A stretch of DNA of 26,933 nucleotides from Phoronis ovalis. Lineage: Eukaryota > Phoronida > Phoronidae. Below are positions 1 through 11,839 of this stretch, piece by piece; the first letter of the stretch is position 1, and each line of letters opens with the position of its first letter. Both the position numbers and the translations under genes were made by a program. A model generated the notes under the pieces. That model was given only the letters and a program-made list of their open reading frames with translations, was not told the origin of the DNA and did no database searches. The stretch spans positions 1 through 26,933 of the forward strand of contig JAOXYB010046947.1 in NCBI GenBank assembly GCA_028565635.1, read 5' to 3'.

Positions 1-54
1 AAGTAAAGGAAGTTCAAAATATTTCGTTGTACAATAACTATTTTAATGGATTAC

Positions 55-335
55 ACAATATATACAGGAGTTGCAATATTGCAGGAGTTGAAATATTAAA
101 AAAAAATCCCGGGGGTGCATGCCCCCGGACCCCCCTAGTTTCGCTTCGTGCCCTGCGGCCAATATATACAGGAGTTGTAATCTATACACTAAAGAAGTTT
201 GAAGGTATAAAAAGTGGCATAATGTATCATGCGGTCGTTCGCCTGTCGGAGGGGGTCATTTTTTTTGCATGCTCTTAGGGGGGGGGCTGCAATATTTTTG
301 GCAAACCCCACCAACCCCCCCCCCCTGTGGTAATT
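55..335. repeat. GC-rich interspersed repeat flanked by an 18-bp direct repeat
   Basis: The block contrasts sharply with the AT-rich surroundings. It holds a GC hairpin near 109-128 (CCGGGGG, 6-nt loop, CCCCCGG), then C/G homopolymer runs near 278-287 and 315-326. An identical 18-mer, CAATATATACAGGAGTTG, sits at 55-72 and 160-177 on either side of the hairpin. This arrangement fits an inserted or expanded repeat unit rather than a gene. The family is unknown to me. The short reading frame across it is not convincing coding sequence. Confidence 0.5.
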
Positions 336-1194
336 TCTGACCAGTTCCTTAGTTGATATATTTATAAATTTATTTTATTTTAATAATAACAGACAAAATT
401 GCTATAGAAGGCTGAGAAAGTGTATAAATAAATGGAGGTAAACAGCAGTGAAATAGCAATTATAAAAGTTATTATTTCTTATTTCATTCCGCTTTAAAAG
501 CCAAGTGCAAATAGGAACAAACTATTGTATGATTTTTTGGGTAAAAATACCTTACGTTAATCGCTTCCAGGTGAATTAAAAATATGGCTACTCAATGGAA
601 GTTGACGATGGGTGAATTATAACAGTATGTCGAACAGGGCTTACTAACTAGGTATAAGATTGTTTACTGACAAAGATTAAAACGGACCAAAGCAATAGTT
701 AACTGTAGACCATATGCATATGAACATCAGTAATTAATTTTAATATATATTCAATTTTAGGAATAGTGCTCTGTCATGTTTGAATACTATGTTTCATCCA
801 ATAATAGTAATTGTTCTGAAACTTTTAGGCATAAATCATGCATTGTGTGTATTGTTAAATTTTGGAAATTGATTTCTTGCATATATAGCGAAATGGTATT
901 TCACTATTTGTGCATACTGGCATGCTTCTTGAATAAAACAGTTACTCCCGCATTCTCTATATATTCTCTATTTGATTAAAATGGTATGGAGACGATTTCA
1001 CGTTGCAAAATCTTAATTAACTGCCAAATACTGAAAATTATAAACATACGCTTCTTTTGTGTGACTTGTTACTCAGTACAATTAAATTCTAAAATACACA
1101 CCAGATGGCAGCAATTTACATACATTAGATATAGTAGCTACTATATAATTTTAACTGTGAAAGAAAACAAACATGGGAAACACTCTTTTCTTAC
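336..1194. other. AT-rich intron or intergenic stretch
   Basis: I see no convincing exon on either strand. Small open frames at 776-979 and 986-1201 on the plus strand have AT-rich random composition and no flanking splice signals. If the minus-strand PDZ gene continues, this stretch is part of its next intron, because the second half of the PDZ domain is not found here. Confidence 0.5.
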
Positions 1195-4100
1195 CAGCTG
1201 AAATTTCGTCAATTCTTGGTTTAAATCCTTCATCTATGCCTCCCATGACGGAAAAACCAAACCTTTCGTCGTCCCCTTCCATTACAATGGCGAAGTTTAC
1301 AAATACTGGAAGATCATCTTCAAATTCTGAGAATTCTGATTCGAACTGCAAAGGGATGTACGTAAGTTCATGTAGAAATATTTATTATTTCAATTATTGG
1401 TGTATGTATTTGTACAATAAAAGAACGTATGGCGGGTTCTATTTACAAACCAATTGTCTTATAAATACGAACTATACTGGAGATTTACCTTTACTTTGCA
1501 CATATTTCACTCGTCGCTGGCATCTATGTAAGAATCTCAAACTCTACTATTAAAATACTAAACTATCCTATTTATAAAACGTCTTACTTTAGTTATACCA
1601 AGTTTTATAAATACGATTTACCTTTACTTTGCACATGCTTCACTCGTCGCTGGTATCTATGTAAGAATCTCAAACTCTAATATTAAAATACTAAACTATC
1701 CTATTTATAAAACGTCTTACTTTAGTTATACCAAGTTTTATTACATTTTTAATGCAGTGAAAAGTAAAAAGTTGTTGACATCATAAACACAAATTAAAAA
1801 AATAATAACCTCGGACATCCATGCAAACACCTGAGGCTCATTAAGGGACACTGTGTATCCTTTCCCAGGGAAGCGACCTTGCTTCCCTCTGATGTGCGCC
1901 ATTCTGAAAAGAAAATAACGAATTATCACTGAGTATACGACGACAATGATAATGATGGTGGAGATGATTATAATAATGACGACAATGACGATGACGGTTT
2001 TGTTTACAAAATAGAAATTAAATAAAACCGACAACCTAATATGTAGTCATTAGATATATATCTTTAGACATTTTGAATTATAGCTTGTAACGTACCTGTC
2101 TGTTACTTTTTACAGTCTAAAGTGCATCAAGGCATCGTCACTGAAATTAAAAAATACGGTCCGATATTACCATATCCAGTTATCATTTACAGTCTACACT
2201 ACTGTCCTTTCACACATCAGACGTGAAATCTCCATCCAATACACAAAAAACTAACCCATCAATTTTAGAACACGAGCATTGATGTTCATGACATGTCAAA
2301 ATGCTGTATTAGTTATCAAGGACAAACACTTAAAAAAAACTTGAGTCACACATATGATATTTCTAACTAACACTTCCTATGTCATAATCGTCATAATACA
2401 CTATCCTGGTTCTGATTTCAATCGTTTTTTACTCTTTTCATTCCCCTGTTTAGTCCTGGAGAAAATTGTCGTCCAAATCATTTTGTTTATATCCACCTGT
2501 ATATGTAACAAAATATAAAGATTTTCAGGAAAACAGGGTAAATCTTATACTCATGAAACAGGAAAAAAATAACCTTCATAAATATTGACATACGACAATA
2601 ACACTGACCGAGTTATGGAATGAATGTTAATATCCCATCTCAGATCTGAGTAATCTCTCAGATAATTGTGTTTGTAAAATGACCATGATTACTTGTAACA
2701 TGATAACTATCATAACAATGAAAGACTACCGTGATTCTTCGACCCAAAAATAAGTATGTGAAATTTAACCATTCATATATTCAGCAAGGAAACTTAATTT
2801 TTATTAAAACTGTAAATAGAAACAAATTACCGTATATCCTGTAGTTGCCACATTACAATAGTGCTAAATGGATTAATAAGCCAGAATAAGGAAAGATTAA
2901 AAATATGCAATGTACAGTCTAAATTACAAGAGAGTAACACAAACTGCTCATAAAAAGCTTGCTATCATATTGCAAACAGAAATAGAATCAATAACAACAA
3001 GAAGGTACACACGTAAGTTTAAGTTCAAAGTATTTCCGTAAATAATGATATCCACGAATTACACTTATTTTTGCTCACTAATTTAACTTACCTCCAGCAA
3101 TTTTTTGTATTATGAAATATTAATAAAATCAAGCATTATTCGTAGATACCTATGCCCATTCAATATAGACATCCGGGCTTCACTGCATAAATATAGTGAC
3201 AATACTAGCTGTGTAATGATTAATGTGCCCTGGAGATGTCACATTTCAAAACCATGTTCTATCTTGTCATTAACAGGATGATTGCACTATAATTTTGTGT
3301 AGTTATGCTATCTGGTTATCTTTATAAACCGTATAAACAGTATTCTCATGTCAACAAAGTTACTGGGAATAATATTTCAATACTTGATCAAAAAAAGCTT
3401 TTTCGCATTACCTTTACTTCCTTGTCTACTCCAGACTTTCGTCAATTAACTGTCTTAATATCTTACATTTATTTCTTTACCAAGTTTTCCTTATAATGGT
3501 ATGACATGCAGCAGACGTTTTGTTTTAAACCCCAACAGTACTTGACAAATTGCCGGGCAAATTGACGGTACTATATATGCGACACTTTGCAATCTTCGTA
3601 TTACATCCATTTACATATTTTAAAACTCTTCACATACAATGTAAGGCAGAGTGCCAACATTTATTTTCCAAGGTAATAAATTCTGATGAACTTATCTCTC
3701 CATTATCGTTATCAAGTATATAACAGCCCGAGTCAGTAATATAATTAAATCAGAAAGGGATAAAGTTATTCGTGTTTTATGTAAACTTAATATTCGTGAA
3801 GCACTGTCCTGAGGGCAATATTCATGAATAGGCAATGTTTAACATGTGTACAGTGGGCATGATTAAAAACAACAAGGTTCATCCAGTCTTATCTGCTACA
3901 TATACAATATTTAAACAATGTTTAAAATTCTGTTCTAAATACTATGTACAGATATCGTGATAGTCTGCACGACAGTTTTCTGATGTCATCAGCTTGTTAT
4001 CTACAACCTACAGTATTTTTAAACAATTGCAAATTAAAGAGTTTATAACAAGTAGTATTGTGTGCATGCACCTATTACTAAAACACAACAATGTTGTTGT

Positions 4101-5442
4101 TGCAACTCTTGCTCAATTTTAAGTGGAACGAACTGCATTAGTCTCTTGTCGATAGAAACTTTAAAATATTTAAATCAAAGGCCCGTTAGCACCATAACAA
4201 TATTAAATTAATTACAATTTTTTCAACTGAGTTTGTCTAAGTAGTATATCGATTGGAATGTTTCACTGGAAAGTGTTTTCTTAGATTTTATGCTACTGGC
4301 TCATTCAAGGGCAGGAAGCAACCTTCCAAGTTAAACTCAAGTCAAGGACCTCTGTCAAGTGTGCAGTCTTAAAGCAGAAATAATATATTTATACTTACTT
4401 GGCAACGTGCTCCTTTTAGAAATTATCTTGTATATCAATTAAACAAAGTAAGCACCTTAAAGCAAACTTTAGGTGAAATTAACAACGTTTATGGTTTTTA
4501 TGGACCTCTTTTTATCTTACCAAGATACGTGCGATCTGTTCGGCATAATCCGGTCTTGTTTTTACTGAGGCCCTGAGGTTTTGTTGCCCTACACCGTTGA
4601 GTCAGTTCATGGTAATTGAATTATCATAATAACAGTGTAATAACAGATACAGTACTACATTCCATGGTGTATTCAAGACAAATTTCTAACAATTGTGCTC
4701 TTATAATAGCAAACTGTACACTTTGTTGATAATCTTTTCGGGATCTATTCATTCGGATACCACAATCTGTGCAGAATCTTACTGTCAACAATCATTCGCA
4801 AATTAAAATTGGATTTGATAGATAAATAAAGATTAGAAGATATAGTTTATGTAAATTCAAGAAGGGTAAAGTAATGTTCTTCTGAAATAAAATTCAAAAA
4901 ACATATAAAATTTAAGTTTTGCAGTAAAAAATGCTTAAAATGTTAAAATTTTAGAAACGTTCTTGTCAAAAAGAGTTGGTCTTTCTTTATATTATATTAT
5001 TCTAAAGAAATGTTTAGAATAACATTAGGTATCAAAACATCGATTATATATAGAAAATGATATTTTATTTAAGACTAGAAATAAAAATAACATTTTATTT
5101 TGATTAATTTCAATACGATTGTAAGGTTTGGACAATATAATTTGCATTTCAGTTCAGTCTTACGAAAGAGCGGTGGCTAATTTTTCATTTTATACATATA
5201 GTTCAATGCAATAACCGGGCAGTTATTCATGGATACAACATCTCTAACATCCCCGAGAATCTCATCAATCAAGTAAATTATGCGTGGTAAGGAAATCTAA
5301 AAAATAACATATTTGCCATAAATCTTTTTATATTTTACATACAATTAACAGAATCCATTTTTAACCTTTTTCCTCACTTGTATGATTCCCATGAGACGGC
5401 GCTATCACTGGGCACAGCCAGTCCACAAAGCATCGACAACAT
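1195..5442 (-). CDS. PDZ-domain protein, 5' part only (four exons, runs out of window)
   Basis: The exons on the minus strand are 5442-5378, 2140-2114, 1903-1810 and 1345-1195, with intron phases 2, 2, 0 and 1, all consistent. Together they give about 112 residues. Exon 1 starts at an ATG with an in-frame stop upstream. Exon 2 is a 27-nt microexon (acceptor TTTAATTTCAG, donor GTAAAA). Exon 3 has acceptor TTCTTTTCAG and donor GTTATT. Exon 4 has acceptor CCCTTTGCAG and donor GTAAGA. Exon 4 encodes an acidic stretch (SEFSEFEDDLP) and then the first half of a PDZ fold: a beta strand, the carboxylate-binding loop as RFGFSVMGG, and a following strand ending near DEISA. The spacing resembles PDZ domains of the PTPN3/PTPN4 type, but the ortholog is not established. 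The rest of the PDZ domain must lie left of position 1. Exon 4 is the most secure. Exons 1 and 2 rest on splice signals and phase alone. PDZ domains bind protein C-termini at membranes and junctions. Confidence 0.6.
1475..1741. repeat. Two-copy tandem repeat, 133-bp period
   Basis: Two nearly identical head-to-tail copies, about 1475-1608 and 1609-1741. For example, GTAAGAATCTCAAACTCTA occurs at 1528 and again at 1661, with only scattered substitutions between copies. The repeat lies in an intron of the minus-strand PDZ gene. It looks like a recent local duplication and has no coding content. Confidence 0.8.
2141..5215. other. Long AT-rich intron of the PDZ gene
   Basis: About 3 kb with little coding potential. 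Isolated good minus-strand donor signals occur, for example the GTAAGT read from plus 3086-3091 and near 4396. The frames in front of them are stopped, so these are either noncoding exons or chance matches. No RNA gene or mobile-element ORF is visible. See the separate entry for the one open stretch at 4521-4620. Confidence 0.4.
4521..4620 (-). other. Candidate minus-strand exon or repeat fragment with two open frames
   Basis: Read on the minus strand, the stretch ends at a good donor (CTTG followed by GTAAGA). It is open in one frame throughout, containing LTQRCRATKPQGLSKNKTGL. It is also open in a second frame over most of its length, containing RASVKTRPDYAEQIARIL. Its composition is less AT-rich than its flanks. 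No clear acceptor defines the 5' side, and it is not needed to keep the PDZ gene in frame. It could be an alternative exon, a decayed repeat, or chance. Confidence 0.2.
5216..5296 (-). other. Candidate alternative exon (27 codons, phase 0-0)
   Basis: A strong acceptor (TATTTTTTAG) precedes 27 open codons that include LIDEILGDVRDVVSMNNC, then a GTTATT donor like that of the neighbouring exon at 1810. Read through, the frame stops after 12 more codons. The phase does not fit between exon 1 (phase 2) and the 2140-2114 microexon (phase 2). It would therefore have to be an alternative 5' exon, an alternative terminal exon, or not an exon at all. Confidence 0.3.
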
Positions 5443-5745
5443 TGAAATCACTTCACGGACACGCAATTGTAATTATAGCCATGCGCTTTTATTCGGAAAA
5501 TATATTTTGCTTTTTAAAAATCTCACAGAAATCCATCTCGGAATTTCATATAATTTTTTCAGCCAAAGTGTCACATTTAATGGCGCGCATTTTAATACAC
5601 AGATCTTCCCACACGTTGTGCTTTCGCGATATACTTCAATTAGCGCATTTTTATGTACGCGGTAGATGCAGTGACGTGCGATCGACTTAAGTGTATGATA
5701 ACGCGTGTGTAAGGCTTGTCGTCTATTTTATGAAAAAGCATTAAA
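5443..5745. promoter_or_regulatory. Putative bidirectional promoter between divergent genes
   Basis: Only about 303 bp separate the inferred start codon of the minus-strand PDZ gene (5442) from that of the plus-strand gene (5746). The interval is visibly richer in CpG than the surroundings, with GCGCGC near 5583, TCGCGA near 5625, GTACGCGG near 5655 and ACGCGT near 5701. It also carries a TGACGTG half-CRE/E-box-like site near 5671. Both first exons are short and end in usable donors. The promoter role is inferred from this layout and composition. Confidence 0.4.
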
Positions 5746-8700
5746 ATGACTGAAGATGAAAGAATGTAAATTTTTCACTTTTTGAAATGCTGATCTATTT
5801 AAGATAATTTCACATATCTGTATGAAAGCTTTTAAAATGATTTATTATTTATGCTATTATTCTAGGTGTGACGAAAATGGGGAAAGGAGGAAGAAGAACG
5901 GCATGCATGGCACAGAAGACAAAGACGACAAAGTGACAGGTAAACTTAAACGTACATCTTCCTATTATTGAAGTCCATATTTCTGAATATACACTGTTTT
6001 ACTTGTAAACACCCATTTCATACATTTCTTAAATTCGTAAGAGAAAGATATCCAGACAACTCCCTGAACAAATTTAATTATGCAGTTTTCAGAGAAACAA
6101 TATTTGTGATCTACATGCTACTTCAAATTCATGTTAGGTGTTATGGGGGTTTTATTATGGAAATGCCAAGTACTTATATTGGTCCCAATTTAAACACCGA
6201 CTTCTCAAATGTCCAAAAAAAACATTTTTCTACTAGCCGGAGCTTTTATTTCAGGCACTTTGCATCGGATACATTATGAATGAAATACAATCTTGAGCAT
6301 ATAACATTTTACAACATAATGAAACTGAATTTGGGTACTTTATTAAAGGTGTACATTTTTTTAATTATGTTCTGTATTTGGATAATTACTATATTAATTT
6401 ATGCCAGACTCTGTCTTTTGATTTTGAAAACTGTCGTTACCAGATAATATGTATTGTAATTTAGTTATGTATCATCTGTTATTTTCTATCATAATATAGT
6501 CTGAATACGTATTTTACGTAGATTATATTATGAAAGAATGTTATACCTTTTATAATATAGATCTGTGGCCCGTACTTAAAAGAATGCAGCTGCAGGAATC
6601 GTCCCAAGAATTGAAACAACATATAAATATGTCTACCGCCGACAGATACCAGCCATTAGATCCCAACTGTGACGCATTGAAGCTAGTCATTGCAGAGGAA
6701 GAAGATTTGCCCTCCCAAAGATCACAGTCACAGTTAGTCTAATACCTGCATTTCTAATTCTGGTCTGATTTTTATTCAGATATATAGGGCCATTTCTAGG
6801 AATTTCAAATATGATTTATTTTGGCGGAAGCATAAATAGCAATTTGTAAATTAATTACTCTGTATTGATACTCTGCATGAATGCTGTCGAATGCTGCCGT
6901 AATCTCTATACCGCCTACAGTGCAGTGGAAGTGCTCTAATAATTTTAAACTGTTAAGCTTACCTTAATTAGAAACTTTGTGGATTCAATAAATCTACAAA
7001 ATACTTCACAGCGGCTACATTTTGAGAGAGGACCTCATTTTAAATTGATATATGATTGTTTTGTTTCGTAGAGATAAGATAGGGGCATCATTTGCTGTAC
7101 CCACTTTAAAGATGAAACAATGTAAACAGTTCGAAGATAAGAACAGCGACGGCATCCAGTCCACTGACACCAGTGTTCCGTCAGCAGCATTTACAACAAG
7201 AAAACAATCTAAAGATTTCAAGGCTAGTCCCATAGGCACTTATAAAAATAAGGATGGATGGCAAAAAGATCATTTAACTGAAAAGAAAAGGCTTGTTTCC
7301 AAGATGAGCAGGAAGGCAGGTACACAACCGCACAAAAATACAAATCTCAACAAATTACTAAATTGCGTCTTCTTCAACAGGTGGGGCACATTGGTCAAAG
7401 GATGGGCCCCGAAAAACCGTGTGAAAAGGGATATTTTTTCCAACCATACATGTTACGTGCGTTCCGCGTTATGGGTATATATTTGACTAAATATGGGAAA
7501 ATAGGGTATCATTTTTACTACGAATTTAAATATGCCAAAGACAAAGGGTGTGTGTTTTTTACTATTCAGATTTAGATATATACAGATGCGTAGCATGTTT
7601 TCCATCTTCATATTCAAAAAATCAGGGCGGCTTAACCCGCGCCATAACATGTTAACTTTCTTATATGATGATTCTCCGGGTCTTCTCCAATATCTGTCTT
7701 GCTCGCTATCTTGCCATTTCTAAAGTAAGATTGAGCGCTATACACTATACCTTACAATACATGATATTTTGCAATACGTTTGATAGATAACAAGCACTAA
7801 AAGTTGAGTTTAATTTATACCTACATATATACCGACTATAAACGAAGATTATGTTTTAAACTGTTATTGTTTCGTGTTATTTCAGTATCTCAGACCATAG
7901 GTCGACGTTTATCAGTGGCGGTAAGTTTTTATCCATATCTATTTTGTATTACAAATATCAAACTTCAGATCCCCCAGTAAACTAGGGATGTGCAAAAAGG
8001 AAATTAGGGGCAAACTTGGCGATCGATAGAAGTCTCCACAGAAATTTGGCTGTCAGTGTTGTGAGCTAAAATGAACTATTATAGGCACATACATATGTAG
8101 CTCGCCAACTTACAGCTTGGTTTTGTTTGAGTAAGACGCCTTACTATTCGTTTCATAATGGACAAAGAATCAATATTTTGAGAATACTTCGGGAAAAGCA
8201 AAATAATCTCCATAACAGTTATACCAAATATACCTTCCAACATGATAATGTTAACAAACTTATACAGAAATTCAACACTGCAGAACAGAAATTTCGAGCT
8301 TTGTTACCAGGTGGATTTGTAATCTAGCTGTAATCTACCTGGTGAGAAAGCTGTTTTACTGTATGAAATTCCCATCCAGAGTTTGACATTTTTTTTTTTG
8401 CGAAAAATTTGAAATCGATTTATCATATTAGGTCTCTACCTCGTATTTACTTTGATGTAAGTGTTTTAGAGGATTTTGTTTTGTTTTCTATAATTTGGCA
8501 AGAATTCGATTCTTTATCCATTATATAACAAAGAGTAGTTTGATTATCTTCAGAAGTATATATTATAGTAAATAAAGCTTTTCTATTAGAGTTACTTTAG
8601 TAGGTTGAAGGGTTCACTGCTTATATTTTTTTGTAGTCGATTTTAAGTGGAGACAGAGAAGCATCAAGCAGCAATCTAGTCGGTTAGTAATGGCAAGCTA

Positions 8701-9112
8701 AACTAAGTTATGCTTTCTAAGCCTTCTCTAAAGTTTCGCATTTTTTTTAACATAAAATTATTTCGCATATAGTTCTAAAATTTTTCAATAGCCACAAGAC
8801 AATGAAACTTTTAAAAATATAAAATTATATTTATATCAACATTTTAAATTCGTTTTAAAATATACTACATGAAAAACACGTATTGAATTATGTTTACTTG
8901 ACTTATATATAGTTGTCTCTAGCAATGCACTGAAGCTGCTGAAACGGAAGTCCTTGGAAGTGGCACCTGTACAAATCAAAGAGTTTGCAAAGGTAGTTTT
9001 CCCAGTATTGATTTTTATTTAACGCAGAAGCATACTCACGTGCACACGCATACACATTCGCACGCACGCATGCAAACAGACACGGATACGAGACACTCAC
9101 ACACACACACAT

Positions 9113-9143
<31 letters not shown>

Positions 9144-10524
9144 AACACAAAACGTCACGCATGGCATATATAACAAGTTATGTTACGCTAATTTCTATTC
9201 AGCCAGTAGAGTATTTTAAGTATCAGTATGTAATATGGAGTTTACTTTTGCGCGCCATGAAATCACTCATATCCAAAAAGGTCATCTCATGTTGTAACAG
9301 AGGCCACGTAGTATTTGTAGTATGTGCGCACGGGAAAATACGTTCTTGTACATTCACAAGCACAATGTAAGCGTTTAAACTTCAAAACCAGTGGCGCCAC
9401 CAAGGTTTTAAATTGTTTTCTATAATATTACCTGTTAAAATAACCGCGACCATTTACATTAATAATTTTCAACTTTATTCGGGTTTACTTCTCCGTAAAT
9501 TAGGTTAATATTTTATTAAATTGGTTATCAATAAAGAAATTATATTTAAATTACATTTCACAACACTATTGTTTCCAGGACCAAAAACACCAAGCAATTA
9601 TAGAGGAGAACATAGAGGAGCACATTGTGGAGGTAAGATACTTATCGGCACTAAAAATGTCCCCGGAAAATGTCACAATATCAGTGAGCCATTAGATCCT
9701 ATTAAGGCATAGGTCTGATATAAATTGTTACCGTGATTTTTCCCCGCGTTTCTCCCTCTGGTAAGCCCAGCTAACATGTAATCCCCGCCGGATCCCCGTA
9801 AGGAGTGAGTACAAATTTGGTAATGCATTTTGGCTTATGCAATTATTAAAACGAATAATTAAATGACTTCTCCTGGAGAATATTCGTAAGTTGTCAAATT
9901 GATCATAGCAGTCTCACTTTCTAGAAGATGAAATTTGTATTAATGATCGCTCAACGAGCGCCATAAATCAAGAAATATATTTGTGACAGACGTGTTTAAC
10001 CGATTAAGACGTCGAGAAAATGTGATAGCACCTCTTATTAAAGGTGAAATCTGTTTGGATTCTTTCAGCTGCCAGAAGCCATCGTAGCATCATCACTCAT
10101 GGAAGCGTATGAAATAATTGTTAAAACATGTAAAGGTTTGTTGTCAATGTTATTATTGGTTTAACATAAAACATCATAATTAAATTTAGATAATAGATAA
10201 ATTAATATTCATCTGAGTAGCAGCAAGCTACAGGATACATGATATGAAATTCATCAAACTTCAAAAAGTAATTAGTAATATATAAGTTTTTCAAATATAT
10301 TTTTACCATATTTTTCTAGCATAGATGTGTTCCGAAATAAGTTTGTATTTTGCACAAAAACTGACATCACAATAATTATTATATTGTTCTAAAATTTTCT
10401 TGCAGGTTATAAGAAAACCCTTTCTAGAAGAAGTCAGCTTTATCATGATAGCCAGGAAAAAATGGAAGAAATGCGCGAGTTAATTACTTGTTTTGCAGGG
10501 ATACCAGAAAAATTACTGAGCTAA
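5746..10524 (+). CDS. Uncharacterised 304-residue polar protein, ten exons
   Basis: Exons: 5746-5765, 5866-5939, 6561-6732, 7072-7319, 7886-7920, 8637-8682, 8913-8992, 9579-9632, 10069-10135 and 10406-10524. The total is 915 nt, divisible by three, and every junction keeps phase with GT-AG signals. The protein starts MTEDERM and ends IPEKLLS. It has no signal peptide or membrane segment. Residues 1-31 are charged. Residues 89-171 are lysine- and serine-rich and probably disordered. Around 172-198 there is a PKA-type site, GRRLSVA (Ser about 181), and a serine cluster. The C-terminal third (about 226-304) is predicted helical, with a run of acidic residues (IIEENIEEHIVE) followed by a basic and then a mixed helix. 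I recognise no domain. The last exon contains the stop. AATAAA at 10855 is a possible poly(A) signal. An alternative stop at 6740-6742 would arise if the exon-3 donor (GTTAGT at 6733) were skipped. Confidence 0.7.
8307..8342. repeat. Short imperfect hairpin in intron 5
   Basis: CCAGGTGGATT at 8307-8317 pairs with AATCTACCTGG at 8332-8342 (one G-T pair) around a 14-nt loop. No function is evident. Confidence 0.4.
9097..9142. repeat. (CA)n-(CG)n dinucleotide microsatellite
   Basis: Alternating CA, with one interruption by TA, passes directly into about eight CG units, giving one continuous purine-pyrimidine alternation inside intron 7 of the 304-residue gene. Such tracts can adopt Z-DNA. The minus-strand reading frame across it (VCVCVC...) is an artefact of the repeat. 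Confidence 0.9.
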
Positions 10525-11839
10525 GAAGACTCAATTGTTTCTAGAAACCCCAATTTTAATGAGCACTCGTTTTGCTGATTTTGTCTAGGATTACATATTA
10601 CTGCATTTGATTAGCTTAGTTTGTTTTATTAACATTGTAAAACTACTTTGACTATGCTAGTGTTTTTTTGTTTGACGCACTGATTTGTTATTGTTTATTA
10701 AGTAAAAATAATTTATTGTGAAAACATTTTTGGCGCACTGATTTTATATTCTCTATTTGATAAACATGATTTATAGTGAAAACTTGTGGGGAACCAATGT
10801 ACGTGTATGTCACTGACTAAGTATATTGTACTCGTAATATGTTTATCAGTATTTAATAAATTCATGATTTATAAATCATTTCATTTAGTTTATAGTGATT
10901 GTCTTGACTGGTGTAATGCTAACATATCATCCGGAAATATTATAATAGCAAAATACACATTATATTCTATCTTAAGAGCGTGCCCTTCAACAATCTGAAC
11001 AAGCATTTATAGCAATTAGCCAGCAATGCTATTCATTACGTAAGTCATGATAAAAAATGCTAATAAGTCTATGCTTCTGACATATTTTTAGATTTTACTA
11101 TGTCCAGACATCTAAATGCACAATCAAAAGCTGATCTGATACGATTTTTTTTTCATAAAGCATACACAGATAGATAGATAGATAAATAGCGAGGTAGACA
11201 GATAGTCATTAGTCTTCGTGGAGTAATATTACTAGAAGCTTACGCACCGGTACATTGTCATAGCATGTTCTCATCGATAACGATATTAATGAAGAAAAAA
11301 CAAATTGTCTAAAGGACACTACACTTGCAAAGGTGGATGACATACATGTATCCACATTAGAGAGGAAACCATTAATTGCCAAACATCATGAATATATATT
11401 AGCAGTTCGATTTCTGTACTTTTTGAAGAAATATGATAGTTCCGTTTTATTATTTTTATTAAAAACACAGATGATGACGTTTCATAAGGAGGTCAAATAC
11501 TACAGTTTATTAAGCGGAATTAACAGACAGTAGGCAGTACTCAGAAATCAAGGGTTTTAAGAAGACAGAAACATCTCTTGAACATTTGTGAATAGTACCC
11601 ATGAATAACAGTGTAATAACCCTGTAGGTATCGATTCTTCCTTTAAAGTCAATTTACAGTTGTAGACAGATCGAGGCAGGTGATTATCGTCAACCAGATT
11701 CTCGATCAGGTTCCCCCAAGATCCGCACGAGAAACAATGTTGAAGAAACATTGTTTACAATAATCAGTTAGTTTAAACTGTTTAATCTAGTTGTTTTATT
11801 TACCTATAGTAAGAGAGAGAAATTTAACTACTTCTTATC
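10525..11839. other. 3' UTR and intergenic stretch with a 58-bp tandem duplication
   Basis: Two diverged copies of a 58-bp unit lie head to tail at 10674-10731 and 10732-10789. Each begins G(A/G)CGCACTGATTT and ends around GTGAAAAC. A GATA microsatellite is at about 11167-11188. The small open frames here (10786-10998, 11333-11533 and a minus one at 11557-11751) have no splice context or recognisable domain. The part next to 11839 should contain the promoter of the downstream receptor gene, but I see no clear TATA box. Confidence 0.5.

Noticed and set aside
1173-1553. Plus-strand 126-codon frame
   Set aside because: It is the shadow of the minus-strand PDZ exon, which has proper splice sites and a recognisable fold.
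7363-7575. Plus-strand frame in intron 4 of the 304-residue gene
   Set aside because: It begins inside the intron after a good donor at 7320. The next exon at 7886 joins in phase, so this frame is not needed.
8903-9148. Minus-strand frame rich in alternating Cys and Val
   Set aside because: It is a translation of the CA/CG microsatellite, antisense to exon 7 of the plus-strand gene.
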